The translations under genes and the position numbers were made by a program. A DNA stretch of 64,000 nt from the NCBI RefSeq assembly GCF_012689525.1, contig NZ_CP051516.1, forward strand, positions 620,001-684,000, read 5' to 3'. The stretch is from Paraburkholderia aromaticivorans (GTDB lineage Bacteria > Pseudomonadota > Gammaproteobacteria > Burkholderiales > Burkholderiaceae). The notes beneath the pieces were generated by a model. That model saw only the letters and a list, made by a program, of their open reading frames with translations, had not been told where the DNA came from and did no database searches. Positions 33,810-42,216 of the stretch are shown piece by piece; within the stretch, counting starts at the first letter, position 1, and each line of letters opens with the position of its first letter.

Positions 33810-36098
33810 CTAATGCGCCACGTAACCCTCGGGCGTGGTGACCGCGTCCTTGAAGACGGCGGCGTTGCCGGAGACGACATAGACCGGCGCGGGCGAGAGT
33901 TTCAGGCTAGCCACGCCGTCGCGGTACGGCAAGCTCGTCGCGTTGCCCATCATGTCGAACGCCGTCACTTCACCGGTCGTCCCCGGCGCGTCGACCCGCA
34001 GACGATAGTCCACGCTGCGGCTCGCGTCGAAGCCGCTTTTGGCGTTCCACTTGTCGTTGTCGTGCGTCCACAGCGCGGTCACGATCTTGCCGCCGCCAAG
34101 CCGGCGGAACGCGTAGGCGTAGACGCCTTTGGGCAGATCCTTGAGCGGGCCGAGTGTGTCGGTGCCGTCGATGATACGCGTCATGGCCGCCACCGCGAGC
34201 GCCGCGGGTTTCGGGCTGATGCGGGCCGGACCGTAGGCGCCTTTCGGATGATCGAGCTCGAAGAAAATGCCGTAGCCGGGCGCGGCGTCCGGCATATCCG
34301 CTAGATAGAACATGTAGGTCATGTCGGCGCCTTCGCCGAGCAAAATAAGATGCGTGCGCGCCGTCACCGCAGCCTGTGCGTACAGCACGTTCGCGCCCGG
34401 ATAGTTCTTGCCATACGATTGCCCGATGTCGTAGCTGATACCGGTTTCGGTCACGAAGAGCGGCGCGCCGGGCTTCAGGTACAGACGCATTTCGTGGCGC
34501 AGCGCCCGCATCGCAGCGGGCAACGCGCCCGGTACGGTGCCCTGATTGCCGGTGTCCGCGACGCGCTCCGGCGGATGCGAGGGCGTCGTGCCGATATCGT
34601 AGTAACCGTGAATCGTCATGCCGTCCATATAGCGGCCGATTCCTAGCGGGCCGAGCTTGCGCATCCACGTGACGTTGCCCTGCACCGACGAATAGGTCAG
34701 ACCCATGACCACCGCATGCGGATCCGTCTGATGGATGCCCTCCCAGACGGCCTTGTACATCGCGATGAAATTCGCGTCGGTATCGCGCCAAGGCAGACCG
34801 CCGTCGGCGTCGGGTTCCCACGTCACCTGATAGTAGCTATCGCGCTGTCTGGGAAAGTAAGTCATGCGCACGCGATTCGACTCGGCGCCCACCTTGGCCA
34901 TGTAGTCCTTCATTTGCGCGAGCGATGTCGGTGCATAGCTGTGCGTCTCCTTCTTCGTCGGACTCGCCCACTGCGGAATGCCGTCGAGCTGGATCAACCG
35001 CAGCAGATCGCCGCGCCGGAAGAACGGCGTGAGCTGTTTGCTCGCGGGCTCGAACGTGCCCATTTTTTTCGGCTCCTCCATATACCAGTTGCGATTGTCG
35101 TTGACCCACGACAGGCCGAGCGCGGTATAGACCGGCCGGTAACCGTCGCCGTCGCAGCAGTGTTGCCCCGGCGCAAGATAAGCCGCGCCCTGTCCGCCGA
35201 ACCGGTGCAGATCTTCATACGGAAAACGGACGACGGGTAACGCAGCGGACGGATCCGGCAGCACGCCGAACGTCGCGATGCCCGCGGGACGCGTGCCGCG
35301 CGATTCGAGCTGGCCATGTGCGCGTTCCAGCGATGCGGACACCGCAAAGTAGCCCGCCACACTCGACGCGCAGCTCAACGTGGACAGCGTCGCACCCGCC
35401 GCAACGGGAAAGCGTCCGCTGGCGCGCACGGCATTCCACGTGTCGCGTATCTGCCAGTTGAGCGTGTCGCCTTGCGTCGGGCGCGTGGCGAAAATTAGCG
35501 CGAACGGTTTGTTCACGGCGAAGAGACGGGTGCCGTCGCTAGGCGTATCGGCTTCGAGGAGATCGCCGTTCGCCGCCGTAGGCACTTGCGATGAAGGCGA
35601 CGAGCAACGCAGCCCTTGTCCGGGCGGCGCCTTCAGGTCCGTAGGCGCGGCAGATTGCATTGCAGCACTCGGCGCTGCGTCCTGCTTCGCGACAGGCGCG
35701 GGTGCATTGCTCGCCACCGTCGGCGCCATCGCGCAACGCTTTTCCACCCCTGGCGCAGGATCGCCGAATACGCCGTTGTTGCACTCCGCGCTAGTCGAGA
35801 ACGTTTTGACGACGTGTTGTTGCGCCGTGCCATACAGCACGTCACGCGTGCCGTTGAAACGGCAGGTGCCGTATTCCGCCGCACACGGTGTCCACTTCCT
35901 GCCGTCCGCGGTGAACTCGCCATTGCTCACATCATTCGCCTGCGGCGCAGCATCGGCCGCAGCGCATCGGCCGGCCGCGAAGCCAAGCAGAATGACGGCC
36001 GCCGCCGAGACGGCAATGCCAATCCTGAGTCTTCCACTGCCGCCGAAAAAGGCGCCGACGCGCTTTCGCGGCGCGCGCTGATCGCGTACATTCGACAT
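33810..36098 (-). CDS. Secreted glycoside-hydrolase-like protein (clan GH-A/GH39-like), second paralog
   Basis: A 762-residue exported protein. After a basic N-terminus and a hydrophobic signal (about 24-48), residues about 57-123 form a small four-cysteine module with the pattern C-x2-E-x2-G-x-C-x-F-x-GT and FGDPAPG-x3-K-x-C, found in other secreted carbohydrate-active proteins. A linker, the same beta domain as its paralog (about 160-260) and the barrel (about 285-690) follow. Candidate catalytic residues are Glu428 in YYQVTWEPD and Glu551 in FVTETGISYD. The extra cysteine module and lack of a lipobox distinguish it from the lipoprotein paralog. It starts the minus-strand set that diverges from the exopolysaccharide regulator. 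Cleavage of the exopolysaccharide is a reasonable inference. Confidence 0.82.
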   Translation of the reverse strand: MSNVRDQRAPRKRVGAFFGGSGRLRIGIAVSAAAVILLGFAAGRCAAADAAPQANDVSNGEFTADGRKWTPCAAEYGTCRFNGTRDVLYGTAQQHVVKTFSTSAECNNGVFGDPAPGVEKRCAMAPTVASNAPAPVAKQDAAPSAAMQSAAPTDLKAPPGQGLRCSSPSSQVPTAANGDLLEADTPSDGTRLFAVNKPFALIFATRPTQGDTLNWQIRDTWNAVRASGRFPVAAGATLSTLSCASSVAGYFAVSASLERAHGQLESRGTRPAGIATFGVLPDPSAALPVVRFPYEDLHRFGGQGAAYLAPGQHCCDGDGYRPVYTALGLSWVNDNRNWYMEEPKKMGTFEPASKQLTPFFRRGDLLRLIQLDGIPQWASPTKKETHSYAPTSLAQMKDYMAKVGAESNRVRMTYFPRQRDSYYQVTWEPDADGGLPWRDTDANFIAMYKAVWEGIHQTDPHAVVMGLTYSSVQGNVTWMRKLGPLGIGRYMDGMTIHGYYDIGTTPSHPPERVADTGNQGTVPGALPAAMRALRHEMRLYLKPGAPLFVTETGISYDIGQSYGKNYPGANVLYAQAAVTARTHLILLGEGADMTYMFYLADMPDAAPGYGIFFELDHPKGAYGPARISPKPAALAVAAMTRIIDGTDTLGPLKDLPKGVYAYAFRRLGGGKIVTALWTHDNDKWNAKSGFDASRSVDYRLRVDAPGTTGEVTAFDMMGNATSLPYRDGVASLKLSPAPVYVVSGNAAVFKDAVTTPEGYVAH

Positions 36099-36205
36099 GT
36101 GTTCCCCGTGTCGTTCGCTGTCCTTCCAAAGGCAACAGACGCGTCGCCCAACTACTAGTTCACCAGGTCAGAGCCGCCTCGCCCGACCTCTCGAAGCAAT
36201 GTGTT

Positions 36206-36247
36206 GCGGAAACCGCATAGTGTATTTCCGCAAACCGCTGGCGGAAA
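36206..36247. promoter_or_regulatory. Cluster of three GCGGAAA motifs
   Basis: GCGGAAA occurs at 36206-36212, inverted (TTTCCGC) at 36225-36231, and again at 36241-36247. The first copy is part of TGCGG-AAA-CCGCA, a small palindrome (36205-36217). Copies two and three form an inverted repeat around a 9-base spacer. The cluster lies 108-150 bases upstream of the second hydrolase-like gene, a suitable position for an operator. Confidence 0.45.
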
Positions 36248-36321
36248 CAGCCCGGTTGCCACTCGACACATTCCGCCACTGGCCCGTCTATTGCCGTGCG
36301 GCCTAAAGGTGTCTTTTCCCG

Positions 36322-36339
36322 TGTTTCACGTTTGAAACA
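36322..36339. promoter_or_regulatory. Inverted repeat TGTTTCA-N4-TGAAACA
   Basis: A perfect 7-bp inverted repeat with a 4-base spacer at the left edge of the AT-rich island, about 560 bases before the regulator gene and 225 bases before the divergent hydrolase-like gene. It has the form of a dimeric-regulator operator; the binding protein is unknown. Confidence 0.45.
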
Positions 36340-36901
36340 TTAATCGTCACGTTTATATTCGTGAGCTCCAATAACAACCAAGTAAATAATTTTGTCGCAG
36401 TCTCAAGTGTTTATATTGGTTGTTCGTTTTACTTATTGCCATCCCCGCGGATATATCGTCAGAAGAAACCCCAGGCGGGCACGGGGCGCGGCGGACGCCG
36501 AGATTGCGAAGCCGGTTGTACTCATTCTGACGTCCAGATCGGAAAAAGTCACTTCAAATCGGCATGGCGATGGATGGATCAAATTGTAACTGCGCCGTTT
36601 TCGAGTAGTGGTGGTGTGTGCGGTGGCGTACGAAATGGCGTTTTTATTTGCATTAACATTCGCAGAATGCCAATTCATTCCTATGTGGAATCGGCAATTA
36701 ATTGGTTGCAAAGACGGCGGTAGCGGGGTTGTTCCGAAAATCCCTGGTTGGTCACCCTGTCCATACGCCAACATGTCTGCGCTTTCGGTCATGGCGGCTA
36801 AGTGCTTGAGTGGCGGTGACTATGATGCGCTGCACAGAGGATGGCCTCTCTGTGGCCGTCCAAGGTGAAAAGTAGATCCGTTTTCTGGTGAGAGGATGAC
36901 T

Positions 36902-37885
36902 ATGACCTGCGCGAGTCTCGAGTCCGCAATGCTGCGCTGGGTGCACGCTCCGAGCAAGGGTATGCGTCGCATCGCGATACTGATGTTCAACGACTGCTCG
37001 CTGCAGGGAGCAGGGGTCGTTGCCGAGGTGTTCCAGGCAGCGAACGAAATGGCTTCGTCCGGCTCGGGCGGCTGGTTATACGACGTTTCGTTCCTGTCGG
37101 CCGACGGCGGCATGGTGACTTCGTCGTCCGCGCTGCGGGTCTGGACAGACGGACTCGACGCGCGGCATTACGGCGGCTTCGACGCGTTGTATGTCGCGGG
37201 CGGCAAAGGCGCATTCGCTGCCGCGGGCGATGAACGCCTGATTGCGTGGCTGCGCCGTGTGCGCCGCAACACCGGCATGATCCGGCCGATCGCGGAAGGT
37301 CGCGCGTTGCTCGAGGCAGCGTATGTGCCCGACAGCCAGGAAGTCGGCGATGCGCATGCGCAGTCGGTGCCGGCGCGCCAGCCCGACCAGACGGCCGATG
37401 CGGGCGATCGCCTGGAATCCATGCGAAGCGCGCTCGCCATGATCAAGCGCGATCTCGGCGGCGCCACGGCGCGTACCGTTGCCGAGCGCCTGCTGGCGGA
37501 CTCGTGCTCGAATCTCGCGCCGCTGCTCGGCGAAGACGGCGGCCTGAGTCCCGGCGACAAAGTGCGCGCGGCAGCTCGCTGGCTGCAAGAGAACTGCCAG
37601 CAGGCGATTTCGATCGCCGACGCGGCGCAGTTCGCCGCGATGAGCGAGCGCAATTTTCTGCGCCGCTTCAAGATGGAAATGGGTATTACGCCCTCGAGTT
37701 TTCTGTTGCACGAGCGCCTTGCGGTGACCTGCAGCCTGTTGACCGAATCGGAATTGCCGGTCGACAAGATTGCCCGGCGCACCGGCATGGGCAACGGTGA
37801 TCGACTCGCGAAAGTGTTTCGCAAGCGGATGAGAATTTCTCCGACTGAATTTCGGATTCAAAGTCGCCGACTAGTCGGCGAATAG
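36902..37885 (+). CDS. GlxA-family/AraC-type transcriptional regulator with degenerate amidase domain
   Basis: A 327-residue regulator. Residues about 20-170 resemble the DJ-1/PfpI (GATase-like) domain of GlxA regulators (RRIAILMFNDCSLQGAGVVA, FDALYVAGGKGAFAAAGDERL). The stretch that normally carries the Cys-x-GA-x-LLA motif is replaced by RPIAEGRALLEAAYVPDSQE, and the rest of the domain is shortened to a variable linker. The C-terminal AraC double helix-turn-helix (about 225-320) is intact, with NCQQAISIADAAQFAAMSER and DKIARRTGMGNGDRLAKVFR. ATG 36902 is chosen over ATG 36896 because AGAGG is then properly spaced. It lies 88 bases before manC, on the same strand, and is the likely controller of the exopolysaccharide operon. 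Confidence 0.85.
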   Translation: MTCASLESAMLRWVHAPSKGMRRIAILMFNDCSLQGAGVVAEVFQAANEMASSGSGGWLYDVSFLSADGGMVTSSSALRVWTDGLDARHYGGFDALYVAGGKGAFAAAGDERLIAWLRRVRRNTGMIRPIAEGRALLEAAYVPDSQEVGDAHAQSVPARQPDQTADAGDRLESMRSALAMIKRDLGGATARTVAERLLADSCSNLAPLLGEDGGLSPGDKVRAAARWLQENCQQAISIADAAQFAAMSERNFLRRFKMEMGITPSSFLLHERLAVTCSLLTESELPVDKIARRTGMGNGDRLAKVFRKRMRISPTEFRIQSRRLVGE

Positions 37886-37973
37886 CGCGACGGGGCCAGC
37901 CGGAGGGCCGTGTGGCAACACGGCATCCGGTCCGTACTTCCGCCGAACTTTGGGAATTATAAGGAATGCGAAT

Positions 37974-39521
37974 ATGTTGACTCAGGGAGCTGTAGGCGCC
38001 GCGTCGGTCGACCCGAGCGGTGCGGGTGCCGCGACGGCGGCCACGCGTTGCACGCGCATCGTCCCAGTCATTCTGGCGGGCGGCTCGGGCACGCGCCTGT
38101 GGCCGGTGTCGCGGGAAAACTATCCGAAGCAACTGATTGACGTCGTCGGTCCCGACTCGCTGCTGCAAGCTACCGCGCGGCGCATGAACGGCTTTCCGGC
38201 CGGCTGGAGCGTGGATGTCTCGCCGATCATCGTATGCGGCGAAGAACATCGCTTCGTGATCGCAGAACAACTTCATGAAAATGGCGTCGACGCTCGTCTT
38301 ATTGTCGAGCCGGCGCGGCGCGATACGGCGCCCGCGTTGACGCTGGCGGCGTCGCTGGCGTGCGCGGACGGTGGCGACGCGATTCTCGTCGTCATGCCGG
38401 CGGATCATTCGATCGCCGACGTGCCCGCCTTGCAGGCCGCGCTGGAACTCGCAGCACGCTATGCCGAGCAGGGTTCGATCGCGACGCTGGGCGTGCCGCC
38501 CACGCGCCCCGACACCGGCTTTGGTTATATCCGCGTCGGCGCCGAGTTGGCGGGCGGCGGCCATGCGATCGACGGTTTCGTCGAAAAGCCCGCGGAAGAA
38601 CTCGCGGCGAAGTACGTCGCGGCGGGCATGTATTGGTGGAACAGCGGCATCTTCATCGTCCGTGCCAGCGTGTGGCTCGATACGTTGAAGCGTCTGCAAC
38701 CGGACATGCACTCGGCCTGCGAACGCGCATTCAGCGGCGGCCGCACCGACGGTGCGTATTTCCGGCCGTTGGTCGATGCGTTCCTCAGTGCGCCCGCGAA
38801 TTCGATCGACTACGCGGTGATGGAGCGCCTGACCGAGACGACCGGGCCCGAAACGCCGGATAGCGCGCCGGCGACGCCATCAGGCGTCGTGGTCGGACTG
38901 GATGCGGGGTGGTCGGACCTGGGTTCGTGGGACGCCGTCTGGGCCGCGATGGAGAAGGACGCCAACGGTAACGCAGGACGCGGCCGGGTGACGTTCGAAG
39001 GGGCGGTATCGAGCTACGCGCATTCGGAAGGCCGGCTGGTCGCCTGCGTCGGCACCACCAATGTCGTGGTGGTCGAAACCGCCGACGCGGTGCTGGTGGT
39101 CGACCGCTCGCACGTGCAGGACGTGAAGGGGCTGGTGTCGCGCATCAAGGCGCAGCACGCGCCGGAGGCCGACGCGCATCGCAAGGTGCGCCGTCCTTGG
39201 GGTTTCTACGATTCGATCGACCATGGCGAGCGTTTCCAGGTCAAGCGCATCGTGGTGACGCCGGGCGCGCAACTGTCGTTGCAATTGCATCACCACCGCG
39301 CGGAACACTGGGTCGTCGTGCGGGGCACGGCGCTCGTCACGCGCGGCGATGAGCAGTTTCTGTTGAGTGAAAACGAATCGACTTACATTCCGCTCGGCAC
39401 CCGCCACCGGCTCGAAAACCCGGGCAAGGTGCCGCTCGAAATCATTGAAATCCAGTCAGGCGCCTATCTCGGCGAAGACGACATTGTGAGGTTTAACGAC
39501 AACTACGGCCGCTGCTCCTAA
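37974..39521 (+). CDS. manC: Mannose-1-phosphate guanylyltransferase/mannose-6-phosphate isomerase (bifunctional, type II)
   Basis: A 515-residue cytosolic enzyme that makes GDP-mannose and, in many members, also isomerises fructose-6-phosphate to mannose-6-phosphate. N-terminal nucleotidyltransferase domain (about 20-320): VPVILAGGSGTRLWPVSREN, the NYPKQ motif, FGYIRVG and FVEKPAEELA. The C-terminal cupin domain (about 390-510) has RRPWGFYDSIDHGERFQVKR, PGAQLSLQLHHHRAEHWVVV and YIPLGTRHRLENP. Length is slightly above the usual 480 because of an N-terminal extension. ATG 37974 has AAGGA eight bases upstream. It is the first sugar-nucleotide gene of the locus and feeds gmd and fcl. Confidence 0.95.
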   Translation: MLTQGAVGAASVDPSGAGAATAATRCTRIVPVILAGGSGTRLWPVSRENYPKQLIDVVGPDSLLQATARRMNGFPAGWSVDVSPIIVCGEEHRFVIAEQLHENGVDARLIVEPARRDTAPALTLAASLACADGGDAILVVMPADHSIADVPALQAALELAARYAEQGSIATLGVPPTRPDTGFGYIRVGAELAGGGHAIDGFVEKPAEELAAKYVAAGMYWWNSGIFIVRASVWLDTLKRLQPDMHSACERAFSGGRTDGAYFRPLVDAFLSAPANSIDYAVMERLTETTGPETPDSAPATPSGVVVGLDAGWSDLGSWDAVWAAMEKDANGNAGRGRVTFEGAVSSYAHSEGRLVACVGTTNVVVVETADAVLVVDRSHVQDVKGLVSRIKAQHAPEADAHRKVRRPWGFYDSIDHGERFQVKRIVVTPGAQLSLQLHHHRAEHWVVVRGTALVTRGDEQFLLSENESTYIPLGTRHRLENPGKVPLEIIEIQSGAYLGEDDIVRFNDNYGRCS

Positions 39522-39574
39522 ACAGCACGCCGGACTCAACTGCGGACAAGAACGGCAAGAACGAGGTGACCAGA

Positions 39575-40960
39575 ATGCGCAAGTTTCAGGATTTGCTCGC
39601 GCGAATTTTCGATGTTGCATTGGTGTTGGCGGGCGCGGCGGTGGCGTCGCAGATCCGCTTTGATTACCTCAATCAATCCGGATTCTATTGGGCGCTCGTG
39701 ATGTTTTCCGCTGCGTTCGCGTTGGCCATCTTTCCGGCGTTCGGCGTCTACGAATCATGGCGCGGCCGTTCCAAGCTGGTGCTGGCCGGCCAGGTGTCGC
39801 TCGCGTGGCTGATGGTGCAGGTCAGCGCGCTCGTGCTGATGTATTCGCTGCATCGTATCGACTTCGTGTCACGGCTGTGGTTCTCGTACTGGACGGCGGT
39901 GACCGGCGGCCTGCTGATCGCGTACCGGCTGATGACGCACGCCGTATTGGCGAGGGCACGCAGCGCGGGGTTGAATCTGCATCAGGTCGCGATTGTCGGC
40001 AGCGGCTCGCAGTGCGACGCGATCATTCGCCGGATCAACGCCGCGCCGACCACCGGTTTTCGCGCCACGGCCGTGTACAACGCGCGCCCGGACGTGTCGC
40101 CGGTCGCGAGCCCGGGAGTCCCGGTGTTCGACACTGTCGACGCGCTCGCCGACTACATGCGGACCAACGACGTGCACGAGCTGTGGCTGATGCTGTCGCT
40201 TTCCGAAGAGCCGCTGATCTGTTCGCTGGTCAGCGAATTCCGCGACGATCTGGTGAACATCCGCTTCATGCCGGACGTGCGCAGCCTCGCGCTCTTCGAG
40301 GGCAGCGGCGTGATCGATCTGCTCGGCGTGCCGGCGATCAATCTCGTGGCCTCGCCGCTGTCCGCCAGTTCGATGTTGAAGAAGGAAATTTTCGACCGTC
40401 TGTTCGCGTTGACCGCGCTGATCGCTCTTGCACCGGTCATGCTCGCCATTGCGATCGCGGTGAAGCTGTCATCGCGCGGTCCGGTTCTGTTCAAGCAGAA
40501 ACGCAAAGGCGCCGATGGCCAGGTATTCACGATCTATAAGTTCCGCTCTATGCGTTTGCATACGGAGCAAAAAGGCACCGTCAGGCAAGCTACGCGTAAC
40601 GATCCGCGCGTCACCAGAGTGGGCGCTTTCTTGCGCCGCACGAGCCTCGACGAATTGCCGCAATTCTATAACGTGTTGCGTGGCGACATGTCGGTCGTAG
40701 GACCGCGTCCCCATGCACTCGAGCACGACGACCTCTATCAGAAAGTGGTCGCGGGCTATATCAATCGCTACCGCATAAAACCGGGGATCACGGGGTGGGC
40801 ACAGATCAACGGTTTTCGTGGCGAAACCGACCGCATCGAGAAGATGGAACGTCGAGTCGAACATGACCTGTATTACCTGGGGCATTGGTCGTTCGCGCTC
40901 GACATGCGGATTATCGGCGCGACGATAGTCGCCGGACTGGTGCATCGAAACGCTTATTAG
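39575..40960 (+). CDS. Undecaprenyl-phosphate sugar phosphotransferase (WcaJ/WbaP type initiating enzyme)
   Basis: A 461-residue polyprenol phosphate hexose-1-phosphate transferase that starts each repeat unit by loading a sugar-1-phosphate, probably glucose, on undecaprenyl phosphate. Four to five N-terminal helices (about 8-120), a CoA-binding-like domain (about 135-250, VAIVGSGSQCDAIIRRI) and the catalytic C-terminal domain (about 265-461) are present. The last shows KKEIFDRLFALTAL, KQKRKGADGQVFTIYKFRSM, RTSLDELPQFYNVLRGDMSV and VGPRPHALEHD. The gene ends 66 bases before the Wza gene. ATG 39575 has GAGG at proper spacing, better than GTG 39566. Confidence 0.95.
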   Translation: MRKFQDLLARIFDVALVLAGAAVASQIRFDYLNQSGFYWALVMFSAAFALAIFPAFGVYESWRGRSKLVLAGQVSLAWLMVQVSALVLMYSLHRIDFVSRLWFSYWTAVTGGLLIAYRLMTHAVLARARSAGLNLHQVAIVGSGSQCDAIIRRINAAPTTGFRATAVYNARPDVSPVASPGVPVFDTVDALADYMRTNDVHELWLMLSLSEEPLICSLVSEFRDDLVNIRFMPDVRSLALFEGSGVIDLLGVPAINLVASPLSASSMLKKEIFDRLFALTALIALAPVMLAIAIAVKLSSRGPVLFKQKRKGADGQVFTIYKFRSMRLHTEQKGTVRQATRNDPRVTRVGAFLRRTSLDELPQFYNVLRGDMSVVGPRPHALEHDDLYQKVVAGYINRYRIKPGITGWAQINGFRGETDRIEKMERRVEHDLYYLGHWSFALDMRIIGATIVAGLVHRNAY

Positions 40961-41026
40961 TTGTTAACAATACGCTGGGCGCAACCTCCTCTTAGGAAAA
41001 ACGCCGTGGCGCAAGGAGGAAACATC

Positions 41027-42166
41027 ATGAGCTCGCTTGGTCTACGCACGGGAAGTCTCCTGGTTTTCGCTACTGCAACACTGCTTTCCGGATGCGGAAT
41101 CGCACCGGGTCAGCGGATGGTCACGCCTGCCGCCATTCAGGACACGGGTGGTGATTACAGTACTGAAGCGAACACGCAACAACAGATTCCGATTACGGAT
41201 ATCAACCTCACGCTGCTGCGCAAGATGAACCAGGCGCAAACGACTTCGGCGCTGCCGCCGCAAACGCTCGCACTGTTCGGCAAGCCGACCGCTTACAAGG
41301 TCGGCCCCGGCGACGTGCTGCAGATCGTCGTGTGGGATCACCCGGAACTGGCCGCCGCGCTCGGCCAGCCGCAACAGAACACGAAGCCGACGGATGCGGC
41401 ACCGGGCTTCCTGATCGACGAAAACGGCGATGTGCAGTTCCCGTACGCAGGCACGGTACGTGTGGCCGGCAGGGACGTCGCCTCGATCCAGAAGGAACTG
41501 GCGAAGCGTCTGAGCAAGGTGTACCAGAAGCCGGAAGTGACGGTGCGGGTGGCCTCGTTCCGCGCGCAGCAGGTCTATGTGGACGGTGAAGTGCGCACGC
41601 CTGGCGCGCAGTCGGTCAACGACATTCCGATGTCGCTGACGACCGCGATCAGCTTGAGCGGCGGCCTCAGCGCCAATGCGGATCGCAGCCGTGTGGTGTT
41701 GGTCCGCAACGGCGTGCCATATCAGATCAACATTGATGACCTGATCAAGCGCGGCAAAAATCCGTCGGACATCTACCTGCAACCGGGCGACATTCTGCGG
41801 GTGGCGTCGCGCGAAGACAGCGGTGTCTACGTGATGGGCGAGGTCAACAAGCCGGCGACCATCCTGCCGATGCGCAACGGTTCGTTGACGCTTTCGCAGG
41901 CGATTTCCGACAGCGGCAGCTTCGACTCGAACACGGCCGCGGCGCGGCAACTGTTCGTGATCCGCAACTCGACCAGCGAAACGCCTGAGGTGTACCACCT
42001 CGACGCGACTTCGCCGGTGTCGATGGTGCTCGCCAATCAGTTCGAACTGCAGCCGAAGGACGTAGTGTATGTCGGTCAAGGCGGGCTGGTCCGCTTCAAC
42101 CGTGTGTTGAACCTGCTGCTGCCGGCGATCAATGCGGCTGTAACGGGCGCCGTCCTCGCGAAATAG
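41027..42166 (+). CDS. wza: Wza-type outer-membrane polysaccharide export lipoprotein
   Basis: A 379-residue outer-membrane export channel subunit. It carries a lipoprotein signal with lipobox LLSGC (cysteine near residue 24). The polysaccharide-export domain (KVGPGDVLQIVVWDHPELAA, GFLIDENGDVQFPYAGTVRV) is followed by two SLBB ligand-binding segments (VYVDGEVRTPGAQSVNDIPM and VYVMGEVNKPATILPMRNGS). It ends in a hydrophobic segment that would form the membrane helix (RVLNLLLPAINAAVTGAVLA). A strong AAGGAGG site precedes ATG 41027. It precedes the Wzc gene by about 50 bases, the standard export pair. Confidence 0.95.
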   Translation: MSSLGLRTGSLLVFATATLLSGCGIAPGQRMVTPAAIQDTGGDYSTEANTQQQIPITDINLTLLRKMNQAQTTSALPPQTLALFGKPTAYKVGPGDVLQIVVWDHPELAAALGQPQQNTKPTDAAPGFLIDENGDVQFPYAGTVRVAGRDVASIQKELAKRLSKVYQKPEVTVRVASFRAQQVYVDGEVRTPGAQSVNDIPMSLTTAISLSGGLSANADRSRVVLVRNGVPYQINIDDLIKRGKNPSDIYLQPGDILRVASREDSGVYVMGEVNKPATILPMRNGSLTLSQAISDSGSFDSNTAAARQLFVIRNSTSETPEVYHLDATSPVSMVLANQFELQPKDVVYVGQGGLVRFNRVLNLLLPAINAAVTGAVLAK

Positions 42167-42216
42167 CAACCGCGCAACGTGAATCTTGAACCTCCGGGCT
42201 TTGTTGGGTGAAGAAA

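Larger units (their letters stand above)
36099..36901. promoter_or_regulatory. 800-base AT-rich divergent regulatory region before the exopolysaccharide genes
   Basis: No convincing gene is present between the divergent hydrolase-like gene and the regulator gene. Composition drops to clearly AT-rich at about 36300-36460 and 36580-36700, unlike the rest of the window. It holds several inverted-repeat sites, listed separately, and an AGAGG ribosome-binding site before the regulator. It probably carries promoters for both directions. Confidence 0.5.
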
